Of a DNA stretch of 64,000 bases, positions 43,267 to 54,490 are shown in pieces. The notes beneath the pieces are model-generated. The model searched no databases. It was not told the DNA's origin and saw only the letters and a program-made list of their open reading frames with translations. The position numbers and the translations under genes are program-made. Each line of letters starts with the position of its first letter. Positions within the stretch are counted from its first letter, which is position 1. Source of the stretch: Sphingopyxis flava (GTDB taxonomy: Bacteria; Pseudomonadota; Alphaproteobacteria; Sphingomonadales; Sphingomonadaceae); the NCBI RefSeq assembly GCF_900168005.1, contig NZ_FUYP01000016.1, forward strand, positions 1-64,000, read 5' to 3'.

Positions 43267-43382
43267 GCTGGACAGCCGGAGCCGCCCAGATGTTTTCAAG
43301 GGCGTCCGATCGACGGTCCCGCGCCGCGCGACGTCAAGACTCGGGGGCTCCCCAGCTTACCCACTATTAACCGGATCGGAGG

Positions 43383-44606
43383 ATGATCGGCGCCATGGAC
43401 AGATCGGCCCCCACGCCACCGATCGCGACCACGTTTCGCCAGCGCGTTTTCGCGGACGCAGCCCTGCTGCCATTGCCGGTCTACCGCGATTTCATCGAGA
43501 TGCTCTACAGCATGCGCTTGCCGATTTTCGGACTGGGCGCCGTTTTTGTTGGCATCTCGATCCTTGTCGGCCTCCACCTGGACAGCCCCTTTCTTTATCT
43601 GCTCGCTGCAGCAGGCGCGCTCACGACGATCGCAAGGCTTGCCACCATCGCCGCCTTCCACCGCGCAGGGCCCATCCCCGGCTTTGAGGAGCTCAGGCGC
43701 TGGGAGCGCCGCTATGCTGCGGGCAATTTGACGTCGGCAGCGTTGCTCGCTCTCATCAACATTGCAGCCATGAGGGGCCATGATCCGATGGTTCATCTCC
43801 TCACCGTAAGCCTCGTCTTCGGCTTTGGCGCGGGCATCGTCGCACGCACCTCGGTGAGGCCCGTCACCTGCGCCGCGGGCCTGCTCGTCGCCGCCCTTCC
43901 CACCGCAACCAGTCTTGCATTCCATGCAGCCGAGCCGACGAGCGATCCACTGCACGGCGAGATGTTCCTCGCCGAAGCCTTCATCATCGCCGCGATCGCC
44001 GTCCTCAGCCTCCAGACGGTTTTCCACCTCTATCGCTCCGCCGTCGCGCACCACACGGCGCGCCACGACATGGCGAAGCTTGCACGAACCGACGCACTCA
44101 CGGGTCTTTCGAACCGGCTCCGCCTGCGCGAGCAGTTTCAGGAGCGCGCCGTTGCCGCAGTGCGCGCCAAAAGCCTCATCGCGCTTCATTATCTCGATCT
44201 CGACGGCTTCAAGGCGGTCAATGATCTACATGGTCACCCGGCCGGCGACAAACTTCTAAAGCAAGTCGCGCGGCGCCTCGAAGCGATGGTGCGCGCAGGC
44301 GATGTCGTTGCGCGCCTTGGCGGTGACGAGTTCATCGTGCTGCAGACTGGGATCAGCGAGGAGAGCGAGGCCGAAATGCTCGCGCGCCGGATCATCCGCG
44401 AGCTCAGCCGGCCCTATATCATAGACGAGCTGCCCTTGTCGGTTTCGGTGAGCATCGGGATCGCGTCAGCGCCGAAGCTCGGGCTGGAACTCGAGCGGCT
44501 TCTCGCCTGCGCGGATGCAGCGCTCTACCGCGCGAAAGCGGGCGGCAAGGCCCGGGCGCTCTTCTGCCTCGAAGCCGACGCCGCCGAGGCCGAACTCGCC
44601 GCCTGA
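43383..44606 (+). CDS. Membrane-anchored diguanylate cyclase
   Basis: A 407-aa protein. Six to seven hydrophobic segments occupy residues about 35-215, then the GGDEF domain. The active-site motif is ARLGGDEFIVLQ with the I-site RAGD five residues before GGDEF, indicating product inhibition by cyclic di-GMP. DALTGLSNR and DLDGFKAVNDLHGH are the preceding landmarks. The start at 43383 has GGAGG abutting it, while ATG 43395 would leave a 12-base gap; either is possible. It converges with the GGDEF-EAL gene. Confidence 0.93.
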   Translation: MIGAMDRSAPTPPIATTFRQRVFADAALLPLPVYRDFIEMLYSMRLPIFGLGAVFVGISILVGLHLDSPFLYLLAAAGALTTIARLATIAAFHRAGPIPGFEELRRWERRYAAGNLTSAALLALINIAAMRGHDPMVHLLTVSLVFGFGAGIVARTSVRPVTCAAGLLVAALPTATSLAFHAAEPTSDPLHGEMFLAEAFIIAAIAVLSLQTVFHLYRSAVAHHTARHDMAKLARTDALTGLSNRLRLREQFQERAVAAVRAKSLIALHYLDLDGFKAVNDLHGHPAGDKLLKQVARRLEAMVRAGDVVARLGGDEFIVLQTGISEESEAEMLARRIIRELSRPYIIDELPLSVSVSIGIASAPKLGLELERLLACADAALYRAKAGGKARALFCLEADAAEAELAA

Positions 44607-44670
44607 AGACGCTTCGCTATCGCGAGCGCGGGCACCGAGCCCGTCGCCCCCCTGATAAGCGAGGGCCCCT

Positions 44671-47445
44671 TCACTGCCCGCTGCCACCCTGGCGGCCGAC
44701 CGGCTCGCCTTCCGCCGCGCGCGACCAGGCCGGGGGACGCTGCGACCAGCGCTTCAGCCAGCCGGGCACGCGCTCGATCCCGATCGCGCGGCTGACGAGA
44801 TAGCCTTGTCCGATGTCGCAGCCAAGCTCGCGCAAACGGCTAAGCTGCCTCTCATTCTCGACGCCTTCGGCAACCGTTGCGATCTTCATGCGACGCGCGA
44901 TGTCGATCACGCCGTGGACGATCGCGAAATCGGCGCTCTCTTCGGTGTCGAGCCGCGAGATGAACGACCGGTCGATCTTGAGGACGTGCACGGGAAACTG
45001 CTGCAAATGGGTCAGCGAAGCGTATCCGGTGCCGAAGTCGTCGAGCGCGATCGAAACGCCTTCGGCAGCAAGCGTCTGCAGCGCCCGCTCGACATTGGAC
45101 GCAAGATGGTCGACGAAGACGCTCTCGGTCACCTCGAGTTCGAGAAGCGTGGGCGGCAATCCTTGCTTGTGGAACTTGGTCAATATCCGGTCTGCGAAAC
45201 CATCGCGGCGAAAGTCGGCCAGCGAACCGTTGATCGCGATACGCCCGAACATGATGCCTTTCTCGGTCAATCTCTCCATATCGGCAAGGACATGGTCGAT
45301 CATCCGGTCGGTGAGTGCGGTCGCGAGCAGCGTGTCCTCAAAAGCTGCGCGAATGGCACCGGGGGGCTGGAGTCCCCGCCGGTGGTGATGCCAGCGAAGC
45401 AGCGCCTCGAACCCGACGATTTCGCCCGTCACCAGGTCTGCCTTGGCTTGGTAAAAGGGAATGATCCGGTCGTCGCTCAGCGCACTTCGTGCTTCGCGCA
45501 ACATCGACTTGCGGCTTTCAGCTGCCTCGCGCATGTCCGGACGAAACGCGCGAATGCCCCCTGCCCCGTCAGATTTGGCGGCATAAAGAGCAAGGTCGGC
45601 GCTCTTCAAAAGAGCCTCAGCGTCCTGCCCATCGGCGGGCCAGATGGCGGCGCCGGCGCTGATGCTCACCTCGACGGCGCCTTCGTCGATCGTCAGGTCG
45701 TCGCCCACGCCGCTTAAGATCGCCTCGGTTGCCGGTACGAGCGGCTCATCGCGGCCAAGGCCGGTCATGATCACGGCGAACTCGTCCCCTCCGAGCCGTG
45801 CGACCGTGGCGTCGGGGGGAAGGTTCGCCTGGAGCCGCTCGGCCACGGTCCGAAGCAGCTGATCACCCGCTGCATGCCCCAGGCTGTCGTTGAGGAGCTT
45901 GAATCCGTCGACATCGATGACGATCACCCCGACGCAATTCGCGGCGGTGGTTGCCGAAGCCAGCGCGGCTTCGAGCACCTCGCCGAAGAGCTTGCGGTTG
46001 GGAAGGCCCGTCAAAGGATCATGGTTCGCGGCCCAGCGCAATTCCCGTTCAGCCCTTCGCGCATCGGTGACATCGAGCAGCGCGCCAATCGAGCGCACCG
46101 CCTCGCCGCCCTCACCGCGCACGACATAGCCGCGCGAAAAGAGATTGATATATTCGCCCGATGCCGCGCGGAACCGATATTCATGGCTCCAGCTGTCCTG
46201 GCGATTGGTGCGAATGCGGTCATAGGTTGCATTGACGTGAGCAAGATCCTCAGGATGGATGCGTTCCTTCCACCATTTTAGAGACGTGCCTCTCGCCGCT
46301 TCGGGATAACCGAGGATCTGTTCAGCGCCATTGCCCCACTCGATCCGGCCCGTGACGTGCGACATGTCCCAGATCACATCATTCGTTGCGCGCGAGGCAA
46401 GGCGGTAGAGCTCCTCGCTCTCGCGCAGGGCGAGCTCGGCCGTCACCTGATCGTGGATATCCTCAAGCGTCCCGTACCAGCTGATGATCCGCCCATCTTC
46501 GTCGCGGCGCGGATGTGCGCGGGCACGGCACCAGCGGAAGCTGCCGTCCGAATGGCGCACGCGGTAGCGCACGTCGGCAACGGCATTCTCCTCGGACGTG
46601 AGCGCCTCCGTCCAATGACTGAGAACGCCCGGCCGATCGTCGGGATGCACAGCTTCAGTCCAGCCCCAGCCGAGCGCGGCCTTCGGTGAAACGCCCGTGA
46701 GTTCACTCCAGCGCGGCCCTACTTCGACGATCCGGCCCTCAGGATCACTGATCCAGGGTATCTGAGGGTTGAGCTCGACCGAATAGCGATAATGTTCCTC
46801 GCTGCGCTGGAGCGCCTCGATGAGCGCGGCCATCTCGGAGCGTGAGCGCAGCGATTCAAAGACGGCCGAGCGCGTGGTCGCGATCGTCCGCAGGATCACG
46901 ATCGCGCCAAGCAGGAAGGTCAGCCCCATGCCCGTGAAGTACAAGTCGCGGGTGAAAAAGAGCCCGATGGTCACTGGCATTGCGCCGAACAGGAGGACGA
47001 GACGAGCGGCGGCAGGCAGCGCCTGGAGGCAATAACAGCAGCTGATCGACCCGACGAAGATGAAAAGCGCTATCGCTGGGGTGTGGAACGGATCGGCGGC
47101 AAGGAAGAGATAAAGGCCCCAGCCGCCGAACAGGAAACTGAAGGCGCCCGCGCGGATGATCGTCCAACGCAGATAGCCTCGCATCTCATCGTCATCGACC
47201 GTGCGCCCGCGCCGCATGTACCAGGCGGCGCCGCGCGATGCGACGATCGCGACTAGCAGGAGGGGCGCAACGAGGCTGATGGCCAAGGGGCCTTTGACCG
47301 GGGTGACGAGCGCAAGAAACAGCACGTTGAGGAACATGAGCGCGTACATCAGAGGAATCTGACGCACGAGGCTCGCATATTGCTCGCGCACGACGGCATC
47401 CGATTGGGCGGGCGCTGAGCCGTCGGCAACGGGGGATATTGGCAT
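44671..47445 (-). CDS. Membrane-anchored PAS-PAS-GGDEF-EAL protein
   Basis: A 924-aa cyclic di-GMP enzyme. The N terminus holds about five to six hydrophobic helices (residues 25-200). Two PAS regions follow (about 215-340 and 345-465). The GGDEF domain has ARLGGDEFAVIM. The EAL domain has FYQAKADLVTGEIVGFEALLRW, IAINGSLADF with the catalytic Asn, LELEVTES, ALDDFGTGYASLTHL and IATVAEGVE, so both cyclase and phosphodiesterase residues are present. The stop lies 65 bases from the convergent cyclase gene. The relation of the two activities cannot be read from sequence. Confidence 0.93.
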   Translation of the reverse strand: MPISPVADGSAPAQSDAVVREQYASLVRQIPLMYALMFLNVLFLALVTPVKGPLAISLVAPLLLVAIVASRGAAWYMRRGRTVDDDEMRGYLRWTIIRAGAFSFLFGGWGLYLFLAADPFHTPAIALFIFVGSISCCYCLQALPAAARLVLLFGAMPVTIGLFFTRDLYFTGMGLTFLLGAIVILRTIATTRSAVFESLRSRSEMAALIEALQRSEEHYRYSVELNPQIPWISDPEGRIVEVGPRWSELTGVSPKAALGWGWTEAVHPDDRPGVLSHWTEALTSEENAVADVRYRVRHSDGSFRWCRARAHPRRDEDGRIISWYGTLEDIHDQVTAELALRESEELYRLASRATNDVIWDMSHVTGRIEWGNGAEQILGYPEAARGTSLKWWKERIHPEDLAHVNATYDRIRTNRQDSWSHEYRFRAASGEYINLFSRGYVVRGEGGEAVRSIGALLDVTDARRAERELRWAANHDPLTGLPNRKLFGEVLEAALASATTAANCVGVIVIDVDGFKLLNDSLGHAAGDQLLRTVAERLQANLPPDATVARLGGDEFAVIMTGLGRDEPLVPATEAILSGVGDDLTIDEGAVEVSISAGAAIWPADGQDAEALLKSADLALYAAKSDGAGGIRAFRPDMREAAESRKSMLREARSALSDDRIIPFYQAKADLVTGEIVGFEALLRWHHHRRGLQPPGAIRAAFEDTLLATALTDRMIDHVLADMERLTEKGIMFGRIAINGSLADFRRDGFADRILTKFHKQGLPPTLLELEVTESVFVDHLASNVERALQTLAAEGVSIALDDFGTGYASLTHLQQFPVHVLKIDRSFISRLDTEESADFAIVHGVIDIARRMKIATVAEGVENERQLSRLRELGCDIGQGYLVSRAIGIERVPGWLKRWSQRPPAWSRAAEGEPVGRQGGSGQ

Positions 47446-47879
47446 TGCTGTTCTGCTACTTCCTCACCCTGGCGATATTCGTCCCTCCTTAACGACCGGT
47501 TTAACCCTCAGTTGATTAAGCTGCCCCGTTAAACGCATCGTCCGAATCGCTTCTCGTGCCACCCTCCCATTGTGCAGCAAGCATTGCCTTGCCGCCAGCA
47601 TGGACCACCCGTTCGCAAAGCCGATTTAACCTGCTCAATTGCCGCCGGAATCCCGCTCCGTCATGGCGCCCCGTCTCCGCCGCGGGCGGGATAGACCGCC
47701 CTGAAGCCGGCATGCGGGTCGCAAGGATGCATGCTCATGGCCAAAAGCCGCGGATCTCCAAAATTTTGGCCGAACCCAAGCGGGAGCGCCCGGGGCGGAG
47801 GAAGCGGTTGGGTCATGTTTCTTCGTGACAATTGATCCTCAATGTCTTGCGCGGACTATTCTTCGTGGCGTCTCCGGCT
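47446..47879. other. Gap between GGDEF-EAL and dnaE2 genes
   Basis: No supported gene is present. A perfect 12-base palindrome CCAAAATTTTGG lies at 47758-47769. The region holds the promoter of the leftward GGDEF-EAL gene and the end of the imu-dnaE2 operon, also leftward. Nothing else was recognised. Confidence 0.4.
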
Positions 47880-50800
47880 TCACCGAAAGTCATGGCTGCG
47901 CACCCGCAGAAGCTCTTCATCCTCTCCGCTGAATGGCCGCGAGGCCAAGGTCCGCCCGCGCGGCGTCCAACCCGCCGGGGTGCGCGGATCGGGCCCGCCG
48001 CCGCCCCGCGCCCCATCGCCGGGGCCCGGCGCCACGGCAAAATCCATCTGCGCAATCGAGCGCAGCATTGCGTCGTGATCGATGATGCGCTCGCAGATGA
48101 TATGGATGATCTCGCCTTCCTTCTGAAGCCGCCCGCGCATCGCGATCATCGAGGCCGCCATGATTGGTCGGCGGTAGGTCTCGAATTTGTCAGGCCAGAG
48201 AATGCCGTTCGCAATGCCGGTCTCGTCCTCGATCGTGACGAACAACACGCCCTTCGCCGAGCCCGGGCGCTGACGCACGAGAATGACACCGGCGACCTCG
48301 ACATTGCGCCCATCGCGGATCGCGGCGAGATCGGCACAGCGCACGATCTTCATGGCATCAAGCTCGGCGCGCAGGAAGCTTAGCGGATGCGCGCGCAGCG
48401 AGAGCTGGGTAGTGCGATAATCTTCAACGGTCTCGCGGCCCGTCGTCATCGGCCGCAGCGCCACATCGGGTTCAGGCCCCTCGGGCGAGAAGGCCGCCTC
48501 GCGCGCATCGGCTGCCGCGAATAACGGAAGCGGCGCCTCCCCAAGCCCCCTCACCTTCCAGAGCCCCTGGCGCCGGTCCTCGCTGAGACAGGAAAAGGCG
48601 TCGGCCTCGGCGAGCCGCTCGATCGCGGCGCGCGGCACCTGCGCGCGGCGCCATAGATCCTCGACACTCTCATACATCGCGGCGCCGCGCGCCGCCGCGA
48701 TGGCGGCGCCATGGATATTGGCAAGCCCGCGCACCTGGCGAAAGCCCAGGCGCACCGCAAGGGTGCGCCCCCCGCTCGCCTCGAGCGTGCAATCCCTGTG
48801 GCTGTGATTGATCGAGACCGGACGAACCTCGACCCCGTGCTTGCGCGCGTCGGCGACGATTTGCGCGGGCGCATAAAAGCCCATCGGCTGGGCGTTAAGC
48901 AGCGCTGCGCAAAAGACGTCGGGATGATGATGCTTCATCCAGCAGGAGGCATAGGCGATCTTCGCGAAGCTCGCCGCATGGCTTTCGGGAAAGCCGTAGG
49001 AGCCGAACCCCTCGATCTGCTTGAAGGTGCGCTCGGCAAAGTCGCGCGGATACCCACGCGCGATCATGCCGCCAACGAGCTTGTCGAAGAAATGCGAGAC
49101 GCCGCCCGTGAGCTTGAAGGTCGCCATCGCGCGGCGAAGCTCGTCGGCCTCGGCGGGGGTGAAACCCGCGCCGACGATCGCGACCTTCATCGCCTGCTCC
49201 TGGAAAAGCGGAACGCCGAGCGTCTTCTCGAGCACGGCGCGAAGCTCGGCCCTGGGATATTCGGGCTTTTCCTTGCCCTCGCGGCGGCGAAGATAGGGAT
49301 GGACCATGTCGCCCTGGATCGGCCCCGGACGCACGATCGCGACCTCGATCACGAGATCGTAAAAACATCTGGGCTTGATCCGGGGCAGCATCGACATTTG
49401 CGCGCGGCTTTCGATCTGGAAGACCCCCAATGTGTCGGCCCGCTGGATCATCGCATAGACATCAGGGTCATCGTCCTGAAGATCGGCCATACCGACCGCG
49501 ATGCCCTTATGCTCGGCGAGCAGGTTGAAGGCGCGGTTCATGCAGCCGAGCATGCCGAGCCCCAGGATGTCGACCTTCATGAACTTGAGGACGTCGATAT
49601 CGTCCTTGTCCCATTCGATGATCTGCCGCGCGTCCATGCGCGCAGGCTCGATCGGCACGAGATCGTCGAGCCGTTCCTCGGTGAGCACGAAGCCGCCGGG
49701 GTGCTGCGAGAGGTGGCGGGGCGTGCCAATGAGCTGGCGCGCAAGCTCGAGCGTCAGGCGGAGGCGATAATCCTTCGGGTTGAGGTTGAGGCTTGCGATC
49801 TGTTCGTCGGTCATGCCGTCTTCCGACCAGCCCCAGACGAGGCCGGTGAGCATCTTGGTGAGGTCGCGCGGCAGACCGAGCGCTTTGCCGACCTCGGCGA
49901 CCGCGCCCTTCGTGCGATAACGGGTGACGACGGCGGTCAGGGCGGCGCGGTGCCGCCCATAGGTCTCGTAGATCCACTGGATGATTTCCTCGCGCCGCTC
50001 ATGCTCGAAATCAACGTCGATATCGGGCGGCTCCTTGCGCTCGCCCGAGACGAACCGCTCGAAGAGAAGCTCGTGCTTGATCGGATCGATCGAGGTGATG
50101 CCAAGAAGAAAGCACACGCAGCTGTTCGCCGCCGAGCCGCGCCCCTGGCAGAGGATTCCGCGCCGCCGGCTCTCGGCAACGATCGCATGGACGGTGAGGA
50201 AATAGGGCGCATAGCCAAGCTCGCCAATGAGGGCGAGCTCATGGTCGATCTGCGCGCGGTAGGCCGCGGGCACGCCGTCCAGGAACATACGCGCGGCGGC
50301 ATCCTCGGTGAGCGCGGCAAGCGCCTCCTGAGCGCTGCGCCCTTCCATCACTTCTTCATAGGGATATTGGTAGCGGATTTCGCGAAGATCAAAGCGGCAC
50401 GCCGCAGCGATATCGGCACTCGCAGCAATCGCGTCCGGGAAAAGCGCGAAGCGGCGCTCCATGTCCTGCGGCGATTTAAGCGCCCGGTCCATGAACCGCT
50501 CGCGCCGAAAACCGAGCGTGTCGATCACTTTCTTTTCGCGGATCGCGCTCATCACGTCCTGGAGCGGGCGGCGTTCGGGCGCATGATAGAGGATGTCGCC
50601 GGTCGCCACGCTGCGCACGCCGGCGCCGCGCGCAAGCGCATCGAGCGCATCGAGCCGCGCGATGTCGCCGGGACGCCGCCGGAAGGCGAGCGAGAGATAG
50701 GTATCGCGCCCGAAGATGTCGCGAAGCGCGCCGAGATCAGCCCGGAGGCGCGGGTCCGGGGCGTCGGGAAGAAGGATCGCGACGAGACCCTCGGCAGAGG

Positions 50801-51179
50801 CTGCAACATCGTCCAACGTGAGGATGCAATGGCCCTTGCCGCCGCGCGCCTTGCCAAGGCTCAGGAGCCGCGTCAGCCGCGACCAGGCGGGCCGGTCCTT
50901 CGGATAAAGGAGAAGCGCGCGGCCATCGTCCAGATCGATCCGCGATCCCGCGATGAGGCGTACGCCCGTCGCCTCCTCGCCTATAAGGCCGCGCACCACG
51001 CCTGCGACGCTGCCGCGGTCCGCGAGCCCGAGCGCCTTGTGGCCTTGCTGCGCAGCGGCAGCGAACAATTCTTCTGGCGAGGAAGCGCCGCGCAGAAAAG
51101 AGAAGTGGCTCGTCACCTGCAGCTCGACATAGGTCGTCTTCGGCGCGCTTCGCGCCGCCGGATGGCCGATCCCGCTCAT
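47880..51179 (-). CDS. dnaE2: Error-prone DNA polymerase DnaE2
   Basis: Translesion polymerase that extends past damaged bases during the SOS response; partner of ImuB and ImuA. The 1099-aa protein starts with a PHP domain ([23 protein letters not shown]) and has the polymerase palm ([46 protein letters not shown] with the acidic triad), fingers and an OB fold near residues 980-1070 ([29 protein letters not shown]). Length matches DnaE2. The start overlaps the imuB stop by four bases. It is the last gene of the operon. Confidence 0.95.
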   Translation of the reverse strand: MSGIGHPAARSAPKTTYVELQVTSHFSFLRGASSPEELFAAAAQQGHKALGLADRGSVAGVVRGLIGEEATGVRLIAGSRIDLDDGRALLLYPKDRPAWSRLTRLLSLGKARGGKGHCILTLDDVAASAEGLVAILLPDAPDPRLRADLGALRDIFGRDTYLSLAFRRRPGDIARLDALDALARGAGVRSVATGDILYHAPERRPLQDVMSAIREKKVIDTLGFRRERFMDRALKSPQDMERRFALFPDAIAASADIAAACRFDLREIRYQYPYEEVMEGRSAQEALAALTEDAAARMFLDGVPAAYRAQIDHELALIGELGYAPYFLTVHAIVAESRRRGILCQGRGSAANSCVCFLLGITSIDPIKHELLFERFVSGERKEPPDIDVDFEHERREEIIQWIYETYGRHRAALTAVVTRYRTKGAVAEVGKALGLPRDLTKMLTGLVWGWSEDGMTDEQIASLNLNPKDYRLRLTLELARQLIGTPRHLSQHPGGFVLTEERLDDLVPIEPARMDARQIIEWDKDDIDVLKFMKVDILGLGMLGCMNRAFNLLAEHKGIAVGMADLQDDDPDVYAMIQRADTLGVFQIESRAQMSMLPRIKPRCFYDLVIEVAIVRPGPIQGDMVHPYLRRREGKEKPEYPRAELRAVLEKTLGVPLFQEQAMKVAIVGAGFTPAEADELRRAMATFKLTGGVSHFFDKLVGGMIARGYPRDFAERTFKQIEGFGSYGFPESHAASFAKIAYASCWMKHHHPDVFCAALLNAQPMGFYAPAQIVADARKHGVEVRPVSINHSHRDCTLEASGGRTLAVRLGFRQVRGLANIHGAAIAAARGAAMYESVEDLWRRAQVPRAAIERLAEADAFSCLSEDRRQGLWKVRGLGEAPLPLFAAADAREAAFSPEGPEPDVALRPMTTGRETVEDYRTTQLSLRAHPLSFLRAELDAMKIVRCADLAAIRDGRNVEVAGVILVRQRPGSAKGVLFVTIEDETGIANGILWPDKFETYRRPIMAASMIAMRGRLQKEGEIIHIICERIIDHDAMLRSIAQMDFAVAPGPGDGARGGGGPDPRTPAGWTPRGRTLASRPFSGEDEELLRVRSHDFR

Positions 51180-52900
51180 CCGAACACCCCGTGCATGAAC
51201 CAGCTTAAATCACCGCTCTGCTCGTCGAGCCCATCGCCGCGCCGGAACAGCCAGAAGCGTTCGCCGGTGTCAGCTTCGACCCGGAAATAATCGCGTACTG
51301 CCCACATTTCGCGGGGCCGCCGCCACCATTCGCCATGGATGCGCTCAGGGCCATCACCCGCGACGATCCGATAGGTACGGCCGCGCCAGGCAAAGCGGCG
51401 CGGCGGATGATCAGGGAGCAAGGCCATCACGCCTTGGAGCGGCTCGGGACGCGAAAGGATGCGCACAGGGCGCGGCCACGCCGGCCACCCGGGAGGACTG
51501 GCGAGCGGCGCCGCGCGCGCGACCGCGCGCTCGGGAACGTCGCTTTCGACCGAAGCAAGCCGGAACAGCGCCGCTTCGCCCGCCCGCCCGGCGAGCTGGT
51601 CGACAAGCGGGGCAAGATCGCGCCCCTGCGCGCGCCCATCGAGCGCGGCGTCGATCATCGCGGGCGCGAGCGGCTCGACTTCGAGCGCGGCGAGCATCAT
51701 GGCCTCGATCCCGAGACCCGGCTCGATCCGGTCGATTCGGAGTCCGAAGAGGCGCCGCAGATGCGCCGCATCGCGCGTCGCACGCGCTGCACCGATGGTG
51801 ACGCGCTGTTCACCGCGATCGAGCGTCGCGCAGCGTAGCAGCGCCAAGCGCAGTCCGAGGCCCTGTCGTTCAAGCTCGGCAAGCAGATCGCGCAAGAGAT
51901 CGTCGATCACCGCGCCGATCGCCTCGGCGGTCCCGATCGGCTCGAGGAGTTGACGGCGCGCCTCGGGCGTCTCGAAAGGAACGACAGGTGCGAAGGGCTC
52001 TGGTGCGAAACCCCGCGCCTGGTCGAGCCGTTCGACCGCGCCGCGCCCGAGGCGCCGCGCGAGTGGACCGCGCGGCATCGGATAAAGATCGCCGACGCGC
52101 TCGAGACCGAAGCGCCGCGCGGCAGCGAGCGCCCCCGGTGCAAGGCGCAGCGCGGCAAGCGGCAGCGGCGCAAGGGCTTCGGCTTCCTCACCCGCACTGA
52201 GCAGCCGGATCGGCGCGCCGCCGAAGCGCGCGAGCGCGTGCGCGGCCCCCGGCGTTCCAGCGACCGCGATCCTGGCGGTGAAACCGAGGCGGGCGAGGAA
52301 GCGGCAAAGCCGCGCCGAAAAGCGCGCCTCGCCGCCGAAGAGATGCGCGGTTCCGCCAATGTCAAGCCAGAGGCCATCCTCCCCCGCCACCGCCGCACTC
52401 GGCGTCCAGTGGCGTGCAGCGTGAAGCGCAAGGCGATCGAGCCAGGCGCGATCGGCGTCCCGATTGGCATCGCGCACATCAAGATCGGCAACGAGCGCCC
52501 GCGCGTGCGCAGCTGCCATGCCGGGGGCGATGCCGAGATCGAGCGCCGCAGGGCAAGCCGCGGTCACCGTATCGCGCTGTCCGGTCCGCGCGACGAGGAT
52601 CATCGGCCGCGCGCGCGCCGCGCCCGCGTCTGCGCCGCGCCAGTCCGGTGCCGCTGCTTCAGATGCCGCGCGAGCCCAGCGCGCGCCGGGGCGCCAGCCA
52701 CCGCCGCGCGGCACCGGGCAGACGCCTGGCTGATCGTCGCACGGAGGGAGATCGAAGCGTGCGGCCGGGGGCCTCAAAACCGGTCTCGGCGCAGGCCGCG
52801 CCGCCTCAGGCGACGCGCCCGAGCGCGGGGGATGCCGCTCCGCCCGTCGCAGCCGCTCGATCGCGAGTTGCGGCAGGAAGAGCGAGGCGACCCTGATCAT
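51176..52900 (-). CDS. imuB: ImuB (Y-family-like mutagenesis protein)
   Basis: Hub protein that links DnaE2 and ImuA to the sliding clamp. It is a Y-family polymerase relative with a degraded active site. The sequence starts [22 protein letters not shown] and has the Y-family parts [40 protein letters not shown] and [17 protein letters not shown]. The terminal region carries the usual [17 protein letters not shown] motif. Length 574 aa is normal. It overlaps imuA by 95 bases at the start and dnaE2 by four at the end. Confidence 0.93.
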   Translation of the reverse strand: MIRVASLFLPQLAIERLRRAERHPPRSGASPEAARPAPRPVLRPPAARFDLPPCDDQPGVCPVPRGGGWRPGARWARAASEAAAPDWRGADAGAARARPMILVARTGQRDTVTAACPAALDLGIAPGMAAAHARALVADLDVRDANRDADRAWLDRLALHAARHWTPSAAVAGEDGLWLDIGGTAHLFGGEARFSARLCRFLARLGFTARIAVAGTPGAAHALARFGGAPIRLLSAGEEAEALAPLPLAALRLAPGALAAARRFGLERVGDLYPMPRGPLARRLGRGAVERLDQARGFAPEPFAPVVPFETPEARRQLLEPIGTAEAIGAVIDDLLRDLLAELERQGLGLRLALLRCATLDRGEQRVTIGAARATRDAAHLRRLFGLRIDRIEPGLGIEAMMLAALEVEPLAPAMIDAALDGRAQGRDLAPLVDQLAGRAGEAALFRLASVESDVPERAVARAAPLASPPGWPAWPRPVRILSRPEPLQGVMALLPDHPPRRFAWRGRTYRIVAGDGPERIHGEWWRRPREMWAVRDYFRVEADTGERFWLFRRGDGLDEQSGDLSWFMHGVFG

Positions 52901-53594
52901 CGCACGCCTCCAGTTCGAGAGCGAAAGGCGGTCCGCCGCGCTGGCGGACGAGCTCGACGTGCCAGCGTCCGCGTCCGATCGCAGGGACCGCGAGGCGCTC
53001 TGAGGGCCGCGCTGCGATGCGCCAGCGCGTCATCGCGAGCGAGGGCGTATCGAGCGGGCAGGCGCCGACGCGGCGATGGCGCCGGTAAAGGAGCATCGGC
53101 GTCGCCCCTTCGGCGGCGGCAAGCTGCAACCGCCGCGTTGCCGTCTGATCGGCCGCCTTCACCTCGGCAACGACGCAGGCGAGCACACCGCCGCGCAGCC
53201 CATCCTCGCATATCGCAAGCAGCTCGCGGTCATCGCGCCCCTCGGCATAGAGGATCCGCTCAGGTCCAAGCCCTGCCTGTTCCAGACCGGGTGCATAAAG
53301 GTCGAAGCGCGTGAGCGCCCAGAGCACCGAAAGCCCCCGCGCGCCCGCGAAGCGGGCGGCGATCCCGGCGGCAAAAAGCGTCGCAGCCGCGTCATCGCCC
53401 CAGCTTGCCGTGGCCGCGGCGATTTCGTGGAGTCCCGCGCCATCGAGCCCGCCACCGCTCAGTCGTTCATCGAGCGGCGCGATGCCGAAAGGCAGCACCG
53501 GCCCGCGCGCGGCAGCGACGCGCGCGACCGCTTCGCGCAGGGCGGCAAGATCCCCGGTGCCGCGCCGGGACTCGAAAGGGGCTGAAATATTCAT
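52806..53594 (-). CDS. imuA: ImuA (SOS mutagenesis RecA-like protein)
   Basis: First gene of the imuA-imuB-dnaE2 cassette, 262 aa from ATG 53594. A RecA/SulA-like core is seen in LPFGIAPLDERLSGGGLDGAGLHEIAAA and LSVLWALTRFDLYAPGLEQAGLGPERILYAEGRDDRELL. The C terminus extends into imuB by 95 bases. A GTTC-N7-GTTC SOS box lies 18-32 bases upstream of the start. It is thought to recruit DnaE2 to lesions. Confidence 0.92.
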   Translation of the reverse strand: MNISAPFESRRGTGDLAALREAVARVAAARGPVLPFGIAPLDERLSGGGLDGAGLHEIAAATASWGDDAAATLFAAGIAARFAGARGLSVLWALTRFDLYAPGLEQAGLGPERILYAEGRDDRELLAICEDGLRGGVLACVVAEVKAADQTATRRLQLAAAEGATPMLLYRRHRRVGACPLDTPSLAMTRWRIAARPSERLAVPAIGRGRWHVELVRQRGGPPFALELEACDDQGRLALPAATRDRAAATGGAASPALGRVA

Positions 53595-53611
53595 AGGGCA
53601 TCGACTCAAAT

Positions 53612-53626
53612 GTTCCCTATATGTTC
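53612..53626. promoter_or_regulatory. LexA box upstream of imuA
   Basis: GTTC (53612-53615), seven bases, GTTC (53623-53626): the direct-repeat SOS box recognised by LexA of alphaproteobacteria. It lies 18 bases before the imuA start, so LexA binding would block transcription of imuA-imuB-dnaE2. Confidence 0.9.
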
Positions 53627-53719
53627 CACCGACTCCCCTCGATCGTCAAGCCGCCTGACACATCGGCTGCGGATCGTTCAGCGCCGCGTCACCTCGGCGC
53701 GTGTAAAAAATGAGGTTCG

Positions 53720-54343
53720 ATGCCCATTACCACCGATCTTTCCTGGAACGCGCTCGTGCTTTATGCTGCAGGCGCCGCACTCATTCTCCTCCTTCTCTTT
53801 CAAATCCCCTATGTCGGACGCCTCCTCCGAACGCTCCTTTCCTTCGCCTTCCTCGCTCTCGCCCTCTTGCTCCTCTTCCAACAGGCGCCCTTCGATCCTC
53901 TTCTCTCGCGCGCCGCGGCAGCGCTTGGCCGCGATCGGCAGGAGGTGGTGGGAGGCGAAGTGCGCATCCCGATGAGCCGCGACGGGCATTTCTGGGCCGA
54001 AACGCGCATCAACGGCATCAAGCGGCGCATGCTGATCGACAGCGGCGCAACAATCACCGCGCTCTCGCAAGGAACTGCGAAGGCGGCCGGCGTCGAACCC
54101 GCCGCGTCACTCGTCCCGATTCTCCTCCAGACTGCGAATGGAACGGTACGCGCCGATGCGGGCGAGATCGCACAGCTCGAGGTGGGCGGGATTGCAGCAC
54201 AGCAGCTCAAGACGGTGATCTCGCCCGGGCTCGGCGACACCGATATTTTGGGCATGAATTTTCTCTCGGCGCTCGAATCGTGGCGGGTCGAAGGCCGGAC
54301 GCTGATTCTCGTGGCCAAAGCCGGCCGTCAAATGCCGAGCTGA
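53720..54343 (+). CDS. Retropepsin-like aspartic protease (TIGR02281 type)
   Basis: A 207-aa membrane-anchored protein with two N-terminal hydrophobic helices (ALVLYAAGAALILLLLF and LLSFAFLALALLLLF), then a single retropepsin-like domain with the active-site triad in MLIDSGATITALS. ILGMNFLSAL is the second family landmark. Single-copy retropepsins work as dimers. The C terminus is in the periplasm if the topology is as predicted. It is divergent from imuA. Confidence 0.88.
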   Translation: MPITTDLSWNALVLYAAGAALILLLLFQIPYVGRLLRTLLSFAFLALALLLLFQQAPFDPLLSRAAAALGRDRQEVVGGEVRIPMSRDGHFWAETRINGIKRRMLIDSGATITALSQGTAKAAGVEPAASLVPILLQTANGTVRADAGEIAQLEVGGIAAQQLKTVISPGLGDTDILGMNFLSALESWRVEGRTLILVAKAGRQMPS

Positions 54344-54490
54344 TCGCCTAGTCCGTGCGCCGCGGCGATGTCGATCGAACGATCGAGGGCCGCGGGCACG
54401 GTGGGCACTCATGGCGGCAATCGATCCGTCGATCTTTCGCCTCGCCTGAGCAACCGTATAACCCGGCAGCCTTGCATTTGTTCCGCCCGC

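Noticed and set aside
47516-47713. 65-aa minus-strand frame in the gap before dnaE2
   Set aside because: Composition is weakly protein-like, but there is no ribosome binding site or family; left out.
48711-51290. Very long plus-strand open frame over dnaE2
   Set aside because: Antisense shadow of DnaE2; no family features.
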